Of a DNA stretch of 64,000 nt, positions 39,258-48,990 are shown piece by piece. Position numbers and translations under genes: made by a program. This DNA is from Aliiglaciecola sp. M165 (GTDB lineage Bacteria > Pseudomonadota > Gammaproteobacteria > Enterobacterales > Alteromonadaceae), in contig NZ_VKKH01000003.1 in assembly GCF_007197995.1 (NCBI RefSeq), positions 62,001-126,000 on the forward strand, in the 5' to 3' direction. How positions within the stretch are numbered: position 1 is the first letter of the stretch; every line of letters starts with the position of its first letter. Below the pieces are notes generated by a model that was not told the origin of the DNA, made no database searches, and saw only the letters and a program-made list of their open reading frames with translations.

Positions 39258-40430
39258 ATGAATAAACTCAAATCACTATTTGTCGGTATCTTTTCATCTG
39301 TAGGCGTGACATTAGTTTCATTTAGCGCTTTATCAGCGGTCGTCATCCCTCCCCCACCTAGCGTTGCGGCAAAAGGCTATATTTTAATCGACCAAAATAC
39401 CGGCCATGTTATTGCCGAGATGAATGCCGATGCTCAACTTGCGCCGTCAAGTTTAACCAAAATGATGACGAGCTACGTGATAGGCACTGAAATTGAGTTG
39501 GGCAACATTAGTGAAACCGACATGGTAACGATTTCAGAAAATGCCTGGGCGAAGAATTTCCCTGACTCTTCCAAAATGTTCATCGAAGTGGGCAAACAAG
39601 TCTCAGTGGCAGATTTAAATCGGGGCATTATTATCCAATCAGGCAACGATGCCTGTGTCGCGATGGCAGAGCACATTGCCGGTAGTGAAGGTGCATTTGT
39701 TAGCATGATGAATCTTCATGCGCAAAAGCTGGGCATGACCTCAACCAACTTTGTCAACAGTCATGGCTTGCATGATCCAGATCATTATTCCAGCCCTCGT
39801 GATATGGCGATATTAGGCAGTGCCCTGATCACGGATGTACCGAACGAATACGCCATTTATAAAGAAAAGGAATTCACCTACAACGACATTAAACAATACA
39901 ACCGTAACAGCTTGTTGTGGGACAAGAGTATGAATGTTGATGGTATCAAGACGGGCCACACGTCGGAGGCCGGATATAGCTTGGTAACCTCTGCGACCCA
40001 AGGTGACATGCGCCTGGTAGCCGTAGTCATGGGTACAGACAGCGAACGGGCGCGCAAGATTGAAAATAAAAAGCTTCTTCGCTACGGCTTCCGTTTTTTC
40101 GAGACAGTGACACCGTACAAAGCGGGTGATAGTTTTGCTTCCCACCGAATATATATGGGTGATAAAGAAACTGTAGACTTGGGAATTAACCAAGACACCC
40201 CCATAACCATCCCTCGCGGCCAGGTAAAGAACCTAAAAGCCAATTTTGAACTAGACAAGCAACTTGAGGCTCCCATCGCTAAAGGCGAAGTTGTTGGCAA
40301 ACTTTATTTGCAACTTGAGGGGGAAGATGTGGCTGAATATCCTCTGGTTACGCTACAAGAAGTTCAAGAAGGCGGTTTTATCGATCAGGCTATTGATTAT
40401 CTTAAACTCCAACTCGGTTTTGAAGGCTGA
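39258..40430 (+). CDS. dacA: D-alanyl-D-alanine carboxypeptidase (PBP5/6 type)
   Basis: 390 residues. Signal peptide (about 1-27), SxxK in SSLTKMM (Ser about 64), SGN in QSGNDA, KTG in GIKTGHTSEAGYS, then the PBP5 C-terminal beta domain and an amphipathic C-terminal helix (IDYLKLQLGF) for membrane attachment. Removes the terminal D-Ala from pentapeptides. Confidence 0.96.
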   Translation: MNKLKSLFVGIFSSVGVTLVSFSALSAVVIPPPPSVAAKGYILIDQNTGHVIAEMNADAQLAPSSLTKMMTSYVIGTEIELGNISETDMVTISENAWAKNFPDSSKMFIEVGKQVSVADLNRGIIIQSGNDACVAMAEHIAGSEGAFVSMMNLHAQKLGMTSTNFVNSHGLHDPDHYSSPRDMAILGSALITDVPNEYAIYKEKEFTYNDIKQYNRNSLLWDKSMNVDGIKTGHTSEAGYSLVTSATQGDMRLVAVVMGTDSERARKIENKKLLRYGFRFFETVTPYKAGDSFASHRIYMGDKETVDLGINQDTPITIPRGQVKNLKANFELDKQLEAPIAKGEVVGKLYLQLEGEDVAEYPLVTLQEVQEGGFIDQAIDYLKLQLGFEG

Positions 40431-40457
40431 GAGAGTAAATACGATTTGGTAAAAGAG

Positions 40458-40721
40458 ATGGATACTAAATTTGATGAATTATTAGAATTCCCCTGCTTTC
40501 AAACATTTAAAGTAATGGGAGTAGCGCACGAGAGACTGACAGATGACGTTGTTTCGTGTTTACAAAAACATGCACCAGGCGACTACAACCCGACTGTGAA
40601 ACCTAGCTCAAAAGGAACTTATCACTCGTTGTCGTTAAAAGTGAAGGTGACCAGTAAAGAACATATGGAAACCATTTACACTGAAATTTCCAGCCTCGAA
40701 CTCGTTAGAGTTGTACTCTAG
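40458..40721 (+). CDS. ybeD: YbeD (DUF493) family protein
   Basis: 87 residues from the ATG at 40458, the same length as E. coli YbeD; a TTG at 40446 would add four. Signature [32 protein letters not shown]-like small domain, probably regulatory; commonly sits between dacA and lipB, as here. Confidence 0.92.
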   Translation: MDTKFDELLEFPCFQTFKVMGVAHERLTDDVVSCLQKHAPGDYNPTVKPSSKGTYHSLSLKVKVTSKEHMETIYTEISSLELVRVVL

Positions 40722-40743
40722 TGTCAGGTTTACAGGTGCGTTG

Positions 40744-41394
40744 TTGAATACCGATAAAATCATCATTAGACAACTTGGGAAACAAAACTACCAACCCATA
40801 CTCAATAAGATGCAAATATTCACCGATACACGGGATGAAACGGTGAAAGACGAAATTTGGTTGGTTGAGCATGAACCTGTTTTTACTCAAGGTCAGGCGG
40901 GAAAAGCGGAGCACATATTAGCGCCAGGCGACATTCCCGTTGTTCAGGTTGATCGTGGTGGCCAAGTGACATATCACGGACCAGGTCAGCAAACCATGTA
41001 TGTCCTGTTAAATATTAAAAGACGGAAACTAGGGGTAAGACATCTAGTCACCGCATTGGAATCCTGTGTTGTCAATGCGCTTAAAGAATACAGCATTGAC
41101 GCATACCCGAAAGCTGATGCGCCAGGCGTTTATGTAAACGATAAAAAAATCTGTTCTGTTGGACTAAGGATCCGCAAAGGGTGCTCTTTTCATGGCTTGG
41201 CATTAAACGTCAATATGGACTTATCACCGTTCCAACGTATTAATCCTTGTGGTTATGCCGGGTTGGAAATGCTAAATTGCGCAGATATAGGCGGGCCTGA
41301 TACGGTATCAGCCGCTGGCACAACATTGGTTGATCACTTTTGCTCGTTACTGAGTATTGACTGTAAAGAATTTAAAGAAGGTTTTGATGAGTAA
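40744..41394 (+). CDS. lipB: Lipoyl(octanoyl) transferase
   Basis: 216 residues from TTG 40744, placed after AGGTG; a longer frame from 40711 would overlap ybeD. Moves octanoate from ACP to lipoyl domains. [24 protein letters not shown] with the catalytic Lys, FHGLALNV, and INPCGY with the catalytic Cys. Overlaps lipA by 8 bases. Confidence 0.94.
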   Translation: MNTDKIIIRQLGKQNYQPILNKMQIFTDTRDETVKDEIWLVEHEPVFTQGQAGKAEHILAPGDIPVVQVDRGGQVTYHGPGQQTMYVLLNIKRRKLGVRHLVTALESCVVNALKEYSIDAYPKADAPGVYVNDKKICSVGLRIRKGCSFHGLALNVNMDLSPFQRINPCGYAGLEMLNCADIGGPDTVSAAGTTLVDHFCSLLSIDCKEFKEGFDE

Positions 41395-42349
41395 TTCACG
41401 TCCACAAGCGGGTGTAAAACTCCGTGATGATGAAAAAGTTAAGCACATTCCCATTACAATCGTGCCAACTGAAAAAGAGCAGATGTTACGCAAGCCTGAG
41501 TGGATAAAAATCAAGCTTCCCAGAACAACTGACAAAATAGATCACATAAAAAAGACGTTACGTAAAAACAACCTCTATTCAGTCTGCGAGGAAGCCAGTT
41601 GTCCTAACCTTGCCGAATGCTTCAACCATGGTACAGCAACATTTATGATTTTAGGCGATATCTGCACACGCAGATGTCCTTTTTGCGATGTAGCCCATGG
41701 TAAACCTTTGCCACCAAGCGCTGAAGAACCCATAAAGCTTGCAAAAACCATCGCCGAAATGGGACTGAAATACGTGGTAATTACCTCAGTTGATCGTGAT
41801 GACCTTCGTGATGGTGGTGCTCAACACTTTGTTGATTGTATCAATGCGATCCGCGAACATAGTCCCTCTACAAAAATAGAAGTGCTGGTGCCAGATTTCC
41901 GAGGGAGAATGGATAGAGCCCTTGAGATATTTAAACAAGGTGTACCTGATGTTTTCAACCACAACCTAGAAACCATTCCCCGCCTCTATCGCGAATGTCG
42001 CCCCGGAGCCAACTATCAATGGTCATTAGATTTACTGAAAAAGTTTAAGGCGCAACATCCTCAGATCCCAACAAAATCCGGTTTGATGATGGGGATGGGC
42101 GAAGATAAAGACGAAATTGCCATAGTGCTGGACGATTTGCGCGCTCACGATGTCGACATGCTGACCCTGGGTCAATACTTGCAACCGAGCAAACACCACT
42201 ACCCTTTGAAACGTTACGTGCACCCAGACGAATTCAATGAGTTGGGAGATTATGCGCACAAAATTGGTTTTACTCACGCGGCTTGCGGACCAATGGTGAG
42301 ATCAAGTTACCATGCAGACAAACAAGCTGCGGGAATAGAAGTAAAGTAA
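41387..42349 (+). CDS. lipA: Lipoyl synthase
   Basis: 320 residues from the ATG at 41387, preceded by AAGAAGG. Radical SAM enzyme inserting two sulfurs into octanoyl groups. Auxiliary cluster cysteines in [12 protein letters not shown], radical [13 protein letters not shown], and the C-terminal RSSYHA serine ligand. Confidence 0.97.
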   Translation: MSNSRPQAGVKLRDDEKVKHIPITIVPTEKEQMLRKPEWIKIKLPRTTDKIDHIKKTLRKNNLYSVCEEASCPNLAECFNHGTATFMILGDICTRRCPFCDVAHGKPLPPSAEEPIKLAKTIAEMGLKYVVITSVDRDDLRDGGAQHFVDCINAIREHSPSTKIEVLVPDFRGRMDRALEIFKQGVPDVFNHNLETIPRLYRECRPGANYQWSLDLLKKFKAQHPQIPTKSGLMMGMGEDKDEIAIVLDDLRAHDVDMLTLGQYLQPSKHHYPLKRYVHPDEFNELGDYAHKIGFTHAACGPMVRSSYHADKQAAGIEVK

Positions 42350-42358
42350 AAGACAATC

Positions 42359-42385
42359 AAAGCTCGCAATCGCGGGCTTTTTTTT
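42359..42385 (+). terminator. Rho-independent terminator of lipA
   Basis: 9-bp stem (AAAGCTCGC / GCGGGCTTT, one T-G pair) with a 4-base loop and at least eight T's. It closes the leuS-lipA block; the next gene starts 12 bases later. Confidence 0.9.
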
Positions 42386-42396
42386 GGGAGAACTAA

Positions 42397-43251
42397 GTGT
42401 CCACTATAAAAGTTGTATTTATCTGTTTCTTATTTACTTTTCTGTCTAGCGAACTTGCTGCACAAGACGATAATCAATGGCGCACACCTAATTCAAAAGA
42501 TTTGGTCTATTTGCAAACCGACAAAGGGCTTGTGATCATTGAACTTGCATCCTTTATGGCTCCCAAACATGCGAAGCGCTTTGAAAACTTGGTCAATGAA
42601 GGCTTTTACGACGGACTGGATTTTTACCGCGTAATAGACGGCTTTGTCGCTCAGGGCGGCGATATGAGTGGTGAAAAATCCAGTAAATTTAAATCGCCCT
42701 TAAAAGCCGAATTTACCCGAAGCGCCCCAGAAAAATCTAACTTCCAGCTTGAACAATCACCAGATTTTATGGCGCCGCAAACTGGTTTTTTGTACGGGTT
42801 TCCTGCAGGTCATGATCCAGAAACAAAAGAAGAATGGTTATTACATTGTCCAGGAACCGTGGCAATGGCGCGCAGCTCGGAAAAAGACAGCGCAACCACT
42901 GACTTTTATATTGTTGTTGGTCAAGCAACGCGCCATTTAGACCGCAATATGAGCACCTTTGGCAAGGTTATCTTTGGTATGCCGGTAATCCAATCTCTTT
43001 CCCGTGCGTCAATCAATGTTGCCAGTGGCGTGATTGAAGACGAATCGTCTCGTTCAAAAATTCTTTGGGCTAAAATGGCAAACAATGTGCCCGGAGAACA
43101 AAGAATCAACGTTCAAGTGTTAAAGCAAAACTCAGAAGCTGCGCAAAATCGGTTAAAAAGCGCGCGAAAGCTCGACAATGAATTCTTTCATTTTAAAGGC
43201 AATGGCAATTTGGATATGTGCTACTACCAGCTCAAAACGCGCACTTTATAA
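42397..43251 (+). CDS. Secreted cyclophilin-type peptidyl-prolyl isomerase
   Basis: 284 residues from GTG, with GGGAGA upstream. Signal peptide (about 1-22, cut near AAQD). Cyclophilin domain with FENLVNEGFYDGLDFYRVIDGFVAQGGD and CPGTVAMARSSEKDSATTDFYIVVGQ. The domain carries an insertion (about 95-150) and a C-terminal extension of about 50 residues beyond the classic fold. Periplasmic folding role. Confidence 0.88.
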   Translation: MSTIKVVFICFLFTFLSSELAAQDDNQWRTPNSKDLVYLQTDKGLVIIELASFMAPKHAKRFENLVNEGFYDGLDFYRVIDGFVAQGGDMSGEKSSKFKSPLKAEFTRSAPEKSNFQLEQSPDFMAPQTGFLYGFPAGHDPETKEEWLLHCPGTVAMARSSEKDSATTDFYIVVGQATRHLDRNMSTFGKVIFGMPVIQSLSRASINVASGVIEDESSRSKILWAKMANNVPGEQRINVQVLKQNSEAAQNRLKSARKLDNEFFHFKGNGNLDMCYYQLKTRTL

Positions 43252-43293
43252 CGTCGATTTTCTTTGTGGTAAAGTGACACGTTAAAACATGCA

Positions 43294-43806
43294 CTACAGC
43301 CTTACATAGGTTTCAACAAAATTGTCTAATTCGGACAATGATGAGATGACAAAGAGTGATTTTCCGGTTGAAACCTCGTCTAACTTTTTTCTAAAACTGT
43401 GGTTCCAGAATTGGGGACACTTTCTTAACGTTCTATAACTATTCAGCGTCCCTTTAACAATAGAGCTACCTTTTGGCCATCCCTCTGGTGTGACTCCCTT
43501 TAATAACCTTTTTGTCACCAACCAGTAACTGGCTACATAGGGCAAGTCTATATAAATTAGGGTGTCAGCAGCGTGCAGGCGTTTATAGAATAGCTCCATT
43601 GGGCCAAGGCCATCAATGATCCAGCTTTCTGATGACACAATATTTTGATGCGCTGCATCAACGACTCCTCGTTCAACAAAATCACCATTTTTTTCGTAAA
43701 CTATTGAATCGAGTTGATGCAAGGTAATACCTGTAGTTCTTGCCAGCTTCTTACTAAGCGTAGATTTTCCGCTTCCAGGTTTTCCAAACACTGCTATTTT
43801 TTTCAT
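43294..43806 (-). CDS. P-loop NTPase of the FlaR/adenylate-kinase-like group
   Basis: 170 residues. Walker A GKPGSGKST near 8-16, then LHQLDSIVYEKNG and WIIDGLGPMELFYKRLHAADTLIYIDLP, the pattern of small kinase-like proteins often labelled 'DNA topology modulation protein FlaR'. The substrate is unknown. Excellent ribosome-binding site (AGGAGG). It lies 45 bases after an amino-acid-type transcription attenuator, which makes it the only gene that attenuator could control here. Confidence 0.8.
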   Translation of the reverse strand: MKKIAVFGKPGSGKSTLSKKLARTTGITLHQLDSIVYEKNGDFVERGVVDAAHQNIVSSESWIIDGLGPMELFYKRLHAADTLIYIDLPYVASYWLVTKRLLKGVTPEGWPKGSSIVKGTLNSYRTLRKCPQFWNHSFRKKLDEVSTGKSLFVISSLSELDNFVETYVRL

Positions 43807-43850
43807 ATTCCCTCCTGTTACTAAAATTGTGCCAAGAGGCAGAAATAGAA

Positions 43851-43930
43851 AACCCGCCTCTAAGGCGGGTTAAACTATCTATACACGAACAAAAACCCAC
43901 CATTCCTATGGAATGATGATAATTCGTGCT
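43851..43930 (-). promoter_or_regulatory. Transcription attenuator with alternative hairpins
   Basis: On the minus strand, region 1 (CACGAA and CATCATTCC, covering the Ile codons) can pair with region 2 (GGAATGGTG and TTCGTG). Part of region 2 (GGTGGGTT) can instead pair with region 3 (AACCCGCC), and region 3 with region 4 (GGCGGGTT) forms a 9-bp terminator (43851-43871) followed by TTTTCTATTTCT. This is the classical ribosome-mediated layout of ilv, his and thr leaders. Confidence 0.72.
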
Positions 43931-43956
43931 TTGTTAAGTGAAAGGCAAGTGTTCAT
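43906..43956 (-). CDS. Putative leader peptide with four isoleucine codons
   Basis: 16 residues, MNTCLSLNKARIIIIP, then TAG. The four consecutive Ile codons fall inside the 5' arm of the first attenuator hairpin, where a stalled ribosome would shift the pairing. The ribosome-binding site is poor (GAAAAGA). A TTGACA at about 43979-43984 with GATAAT near 43961-43966 would place the transcript start almost at this ATG, so either translation is leaderless or a promoter further upstream is used. Confidence 0.6.
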   Translation of the reverse strand: MNTCLSLNKARIIIIP

Positions 43957-44245
43957 GACATTATCTTTTCAGCCAAATCGATTGATGTCAAGAACAGCCA
44001 TTAAGACATAAAACTATAACCTTATAATAATCCTCAACATGTGGCCAACTCCACGATTTCAAACTTCTAATCTTTCGGCAATTGAATAAATGTAGAGAGA
44101 CGTCAGCGAAAAATCAGCAGAACTTCAAGTATTACGTTTTCATTTGTTTATCTTTGCTGTTGTTAATCCACTCTTAAAGATAAGCCGTGCTTAGCATGTA
44201 TTGAACTCAATCTAAGTAGGGCTTAGAGAAAACCAAAGGAAAACT
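43957..44245. other. Intergenic region between leader and serine hydrolase gene
   Basis: About 290 bases, AT-rich, holding the divergent promoters of the attenuator transcript (minus) and the serine hydrolase (plus). No further gene was recognised. Confidence 0.4.
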
Positions 44246-45460
44246 ATGATTATCAACGTAATAATTAGAATTTTGATGGCGAGCACTTTGTTAAGTGCTT
44301 TCATCAGCTTGACTGTTTCAAGTACAGAGAAAAGTCGTCCCCTCGCGCCGCAAGCTACTGCCGCCGAAGCCGAGCTATCATTTAGGGATATCCCCTTTCT
44401 TAACAATGCTTTTATCAATGCAAAACCTTCGGACACTAAAGACGGTCTTGCAGTAGGTGAGTTGGGCATTGATGGTGGTAATAAAAAAATGATTATTAAG
44501 TTGGCTGAGGAAATTGCAGATGGTCAGCACGGTAAATTTGATAGTCTACTTATTGCCAATAAGGGCAAGCTCTTATTTGAATCCTATTATTTACGTGGCC
44601 GAATTAATCTCCCACATCCTCAAGCGTCAGCAACAAAAGCCTATACTGGCTTAGCTCTTGGCCGAGCCATGCAACTCGGTTATCTAAGCATGGCCGATTT
44701 GGACAAGCCGTTGATTACTTTTCTAACGGATCTGGACTCAACAAAGTTTGTAGCAGGCGTCGAAAAAATCACCTTAAACCAAGCGTTAACCATGCGTGGA
44801 GGACTGCGCATAAGTGATGATAAATGGACAGAACTTCAGAAAATGCCAACAATATTGCAGGGCCGAGGACAAGTTCAGGCTCTATTTGAGCACAGTGCGC
44901 CTGTTACTAAACAATCTCAGAACTTTTCATACGGTAATTTCAATCCAACTTTGGTCATGCAAGTTCTTGAAGCTGTTGTACCGGGAACAGCCAAGGATTT
45001 TATTAAAAATGAACTGCTCCACAAAATGGGGATCACCAATTATGGCTGGCGGACTGAGGTAAGTGGCCTACCTACCGCGGGATGGGGTGCTAACATGACC
45101 TCTCGCGCAATGCTTAAATTTGGCACTATGGCCAAAAACAAAGGAAAATGGAAAGGAGAACAGTTGATCCCAGAAGCCTTTATGAGCAAATCAATGGATA
45201 GGCTCCTCTATACTGGCGATGATGATGTGCACTTCGGCGGTAAAGATGTCTCTAATCAGGGATACGGTTATTACTGGTGGAGTGCAGACATGCACTACAA
45301 CGATAAACGTTACTTCAGCGCTTCGGCTCAAGGGGGTGGAGGTCAATTGATCGTGATCATAGAGGAACTAGACCTGTTGGTTGTGATAACAGGACATGAT
45401 AACGATGCCAGTTACCTGCAAACCATCGCCCAAAGAATTTTGCCCGCGTTCGTAAAATAG
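44246..45460 (+). CDS. Exported serine hydrolase, class C beta-lactamase/DD-peptidase family
   Basis: 404 residues, AAAGGA upstream of the ATG. N-terminal signal or anchor (about 1-27). SxxK in ASATKAY (Ser about 132), YxN in SYGNFN, and a Gly-rich AQGGGGQ that replaces the KTG/HxG box. Typical of EstB/6-aminohexanoate-hydrolase-like members, which hydrolyse esters or amides more often than beta-lactams. Substrate unknown. Followed by a strong bidirectional terminator. Confidence 0.86.
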   Translation: MIINVIIRILMASTLLSAFISLTVSSTEKSRPLAPQATAAEAELSFRDIPFLNNAFINAKPSDTKDGLAVGELGIDGGNKKMIIKLAEEIADGQHGKFDSLLIANKGKLLFESYYLRGRINLPHPQASATKAYTGLALGRAMQLGYLSMADLDKPLITFLTDLDSTKFVAGVEKITLNQALTMRGGLRISDDKWTELQKMPTILQGRGQVQALFEHSAPVTKQSQNFSYGNFNPTLVMQVLEAVVPGTAKDFIKNELLHKMGITNYGWRTEVSGLPTAGWGANMTSRAMLKFGTMAKNKGKWKGEQLIPEAFMSKSMDRLLYTGDDDVHFGGKDVSNQGYGYYWWSADMHYNDKRYFSASAQGGGGQLIVIIEELDLLVVITGHDNDASYLQTIAQRILPAFVK

Positions 45461-45479
45461 ACGACTAACGAGCGCAAAC

Positions 45480-45530
45480 GACGATTAAATCCATTCAACT
45501 CAAGATTAGGATTTAATCGTCTTTCTGTTT
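45480..45530. terminator. Bidirectional terminator after serine hydrolase gene
   Basis: Perfect 13-bp stem GACGATTAAATCC (45480-45492) with its complement (45509-45521) and a T-rich continuation on the plus strand. It lies between convergent genes. Confidence 0.8.
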
Positions 45531-45545
45531 ACTTGCAAAGTCAGT

Positions 45546-47396
45546 TTAGCTTTTTTGACTTTCTATCCAACGGTTAATTTTTGCTTCAAGAATCGGCATG
45601 GGTAATGCTCCGTCAATCAGCACCTGAGTGTGAAATTTTTTCACATCGAACTTATCACCTAACGCCTCGGCCGCTTTATTCCTAAGCATGCGAATATGAC
45701 GCTCTCCGGTTTTATATGCCAAAGCCTGGCCGCCAATAGAGATATAACGCTCAACTTCGGCGACAATATCACTTTCCGCCATTGATGAGTTTTCTCTCAT
45801 AAAATCAATCGCTTGCTCTCTACTCCAGCCAAAAGCATGCAACCCTGTGTCCACTACCAGTCGCATGGCGCGTAATTGTTCATCTGACAAGCGACCATAC
45901 CACATGTAGGGGTCGGTAAATAATCCAAGCTCCTTACCTAGACTCTCTGCATACAGTGCCCACCCTTCAGCAAACACGGTATAACCGCCAAATTTTCTAA
46001 AGCGCGGTAAACCTTCAACTTCTTGTTGAATGGCTATTTGGAAGTGATGACCTGGCGCAGCTTCATGAATACTTAGGGTTTCTAAACCAAACTTGGGCTG
46101 GGCTTTTAAATCTCTAGCGTTAATATAAAAGATCCCTGGTCGCGAGCCGTCAGGCGCAGGGGCCATATAACTGGCGCCAGCTGCGGAGGCTTCTCTAAAC
46201 GGTTCAACGGCTTTCACGACGTAATCGGCTTTAGGGAATACTTCAAACAACATTGGAAGTCTGGCATTAATCTTATCTTTTACATCGGTATAACCGGCAA
46301 TCAACGCTTCCTTAGAATCGAAGTAAAACTTATCGTCAGTGCGTAAGTACTCAAAAAATGCCTGCAAATCGCCCTCAAATCCGACAGTGCGTTTGACTGC
46401 TTTCATTTCCGACAGAATTCTGGCCACTTCGGCTTTACCAAAATCGTGAATTTCTTGCGCAGTTAAAGGTAAAGTAGTATTCGTCTCGATTCGATATTCG
46501 TACCACTCTTTGCCTTTGGGAAGAGCTGACAAGCCAACGGAATCACGGGTCTTTGGAATATACTCGTTGATGATAAATTCATGAGCCTTCTTGTAAGCTG
46601 GAATGATCACTTGTCGGATAACGGCTGTGTATTCTTTAGTGAGTGTCTGTTTGGTTGGATCATCGATTTCAGAGTTTTCTTCCAATGCTTTCACTGGAGC
46701 ATAAAAAACACTCTTCGTAACATCATCAACAACATGGGCACTCAGTTGTGGCGCTAACTTCTCTGCAATCGGCTTTGGATGCACCATTCCAATTTTCATG
46801 CCTTCACGCATCGCTTCGATGACACTATCCATGTATATCGAAAAACCTACAGCACGTTTCATAAAGTCGCGGTAATCTTTTTCCGTATTAAAAGGTTGAG
46901 CACTGCTTCCAGAGCCCAAGATGGCGAAGAAACTATGTGCGCCCCCCATTTGGCTAATAGGAAGCATGTGTGTATTAAACGAAAACCCTTTTATTCCAAG
47001 CTCCCGGTCACGTTTAAAAATTTCGTAACTCAATAAATCCTGACCACTCAACAAAGTGCCATCAATTTTATTGATAGCTTCTAGGTATTTTTTTTCAAAA
47101 GCTAAGTCGTCAGCCAGATTCTTTTCATTAATCGGATCACTAAATCTGTCATTATAATCGTTCACGCCAACAAAGGTCGCATAGACCGGGCTGCGCTGTA
47201 TTGATTCATCAAAGTACTTCTCGGTTAATGCCTGTAGTTTTTCTGACTCAGCTTTGATGGCAGCTTCTGTTGCCACTGCAGACGCAGATGAAACTGAAGA
47301 CGATGATTGCATGTTAGAAGAACATGCTGCCAGACTGAGGCTGACTGCGAGGGCTATGGATGCAAGTTTGATAGAATTTTTACTATTATTTTTCAT
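45546..47396 (-). CDS. DUF885 family lipoprotein (putative zinc peptidase)
   Basis: 616 residues. Lipoprotein signal ending LAAC (Cys about 25) and a Ser/Ala-rich linker. The DUF885 body has the metal motif HEAAPGHHFQI (HExxxGH type) near 440, FAEGWALYAESLG, and SREQAIDFMRENS, which place it with gluzincin-like peptidases related to M3/M32. Probably a periplasmic or outer-membrane-attached peptidase. Confidence 0.87.
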   Translation of the reverse strand: MKNNSKNSIKLASIALAVSLSLAACSSNMQSSSSVSSASAVATEAAIKAESEKLQALTEKYFDESIQRSPVYATFVGVNDYNDRFSDPINEKNLADDLAFEKKYLEAINKIDGTLLSGQDLLSYEIFKRDRELGIKGFSFNTHMLPISQMGGAHSFFAILGSGSSAQPFNTEKDYRDFMKRAVGFSIYMDSVIEAMREGMKIGMVHPKPIAEKLAPQLSAHVVDDVTKSVFYAPVKALEENSEIDDPTKQTLTKEYTAVIRQVIIPAYKKAHEFIINEYIPKTRDSVGLSALPKGKEWYEYRIETNTTLPLTAQEIHDFGKAEVARILSEMKAVKRTVGFEGDLQAFFEYLRTDDKFYFDSKEALIAGYTDVKDKINARLPMLFEVFPKADYVVKAVEPFREASAAGASYMAPAPDGSRPGIFYINARDLKAQPKFGLETLSIHEAAPGHHFQIAIQQEVEGLPRFRKFGGYTVFAEGWALYAESLGKELGLFTDPYMWYGRLSDEQLRAMRLVVDTGLHAFGWSREQAIDFMRENSSMAESDIVAEVERYISIGGQALAYKTGERHIRMLRNKAAEALGDKFDVKKFHTQVLIDGALPMPILEAKINRWIESQKS

Positions 47397-47512
47397 TGAA
47401 ATTCCTATGCGAAATGAGCACTTGTGTGTTGTAACAAATCATAACAAAGCCAGACAGATGTATCAGTGACTGAAAGATTCTGTAACAAGTTAATTCGCGC
47501 ACACTTTAATGA

Positions 47513-48844
47513 TTATCGAGATTCACTTTTGATCAGGTGAAATTGTGTTTGCCTGCCATCCATGTATTGTACTCCTTGGTGATCAAAATAAGCTTCTTCT
47601 TCGAGCATAATTCGGATTTCTTTTTGCCATTGGGGAATAAAAGTCGCAGCGTTTAATTCGATGGAATACGCAGTATTATAATGCAACGGATAATCACCTT
47701 GAACAGGCACGCCTCCTTGTGCATCCCACATACCTAAGGTCGTTCCTGCAGCGTGCCCATGAAAACCAATTGGATGCGTATAGATTGACGGTTTAATCCC
47801 CTGCTTTATCGCTTGCTCCCGAGACATCTTTAACACTTCATTGCCACTACGCCCCTGTTTAAAGTTAGAAGTAAAGATATCCTGCAACGTGTTGGCGTTA
47901 GCGAGTGCCTTTTTCAAATACTCTGGCGCATCAGTTTCGCCCGGTTTTAATACGTAAGCATGTTGTTGCTGATCAGAATGTAAACGCAAATAACTCAACC
48001 CAAAATCAACATGCAACAAATCACCTGGTCGAATAATTTGATCCGCTTTTGAACCGCTAAAGGCCTTGATATGGTCAAACGCTTGGTCATTTGAGCGTTG
48101 AATAGAAACGGTTGGGTGGAACCAATTAAGCAGTTTCTTTTCACGACTTTGCTCTCTTAACCACCACACGACATCATCGGTAGTTGTTTTACCTGGAGTA
48201 ATCACCTCATTCGAAAATGCTCGCGCAATCAGCGCATGTCCCCACTTAATTAATGACGGATATACAGACATTTCCATCTTTGAGCGCGTTTCTAACCAAG
48301 CTACTGCAAGCATCTCAGCTGAAACGACTCGTTTTTTAGTATCATCAGGGAGCACTTGCATAAACTCTTGGTATTCCGTTGCGCTCATCCCGTCTGCAAG
48401 GGCAAAGTGCTGTGATTTATTGATACCAATACGTTTAGGATTTTTTTGCTGTATCAGCTCAACAAGTCTTTGCCATTGATTAGGTTGCTTTTCTTTATCC
48501 CAACGCTTGCTAAATAAGCTATCGACGTCATAGCGTGCAACGGCCATGCGCTCGATTGGTTTGCCCTCACCAGGATTGAACACTACGAGGATTGTTCGCC
48601 TGCGTGCCGACAACCAAGTCGATGGCAACATGGTTTTTAACACAGGATCTTCATTGTATTCTCTGGAAATCAGCACCCACATATCAATGCCTTCCCTTTC
48701 CATCAGTGTTGGCAGTATATTTGCCAATCTGTCTTCTAGCATTTTATCTATCATCGCAGAACGTTCTCGCATCGGCAGAACATCGGCATGGGTCACAACT
48801 GGATACATCAGAGAAGCTAACACTAGTAAGGTGAATTTATTCAT
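47513..48844 (-). CDS. Exported M24-family metallopeptidase (Xaa-Pro aminopeptidase-like)
   Basis: 443 residues. Signal peptide (about 1-20). A creatinase-like N-terminal domain (MWVLISREYNEDP) precedes the pita-bread domain: HVDFGLSYLRLHSDQQ holds the Asp ligands, HPIGFHGHAAG the His, and SIELNAAT/IMLEEEAYF the Glu ligands. The first metal region differs from the usual DxGxxxxGYxSD (GL and RLHSD), so activity should not be assumed. Confidence 0.82.
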   Translation of the reverse strand: MNKFTLLVLASLMYPVVTHADVLPMRERSAMIDKMLEDRLANILPTLMEREGIDMWVLISREYNEDPVLKTMLPSTWLSARRRTILVVFNPGEGKPIERMAVARYDVDSLFSKRWDKEKQPNQWQRLVELIQQKNPKRIGINKSQHFALADGMSATEYQEFMQVLPDDTKKRVVSAEMLAVAWLETRSKMEMSVYPSLIKWGHALIARAFSNEVITPGKTTTDDVVWWLREQSREKKLLNWFHPTVSIQRSNDQAFDHIKAFSGSKADQIIRPGDLLHVDFGLSYLRLHSDQQQHAYVLKPGETDAPEYLKKALANANTLQDIFTSNFKQGRSGNEVLKMSREQAIKQGIKPSIYTHPIGFHGHAAGTTLGMWDAQGGVPVQGDYPLHYNTAYSIELNAATFIPQWQKEIRIMLEEEAYFDHQGVQYMDGRQTQFHLIKSESR

Positions 48845-48990
48845 GCATGACTCTTGTTAAGAATTTTTTACATCTTTTCTGAATTTCGTTTGAAATACAA
48901 GCAGTTGATTTTAACAATGGCACAGCCGTTATAGTGCTTTAGTCGATTAAACAGGCTAAACTTCTGGCGTTAATATTTTTGAAGCAGATT

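Noticed and set aside
43851-43930. Hairpins upstream of the P-loop gene as a free small RNA
   Set aside because: Not excluded, but the mutually exclusive four-region pairing with an Ile-rich leader peptide explains the sequence better as an attenuator.
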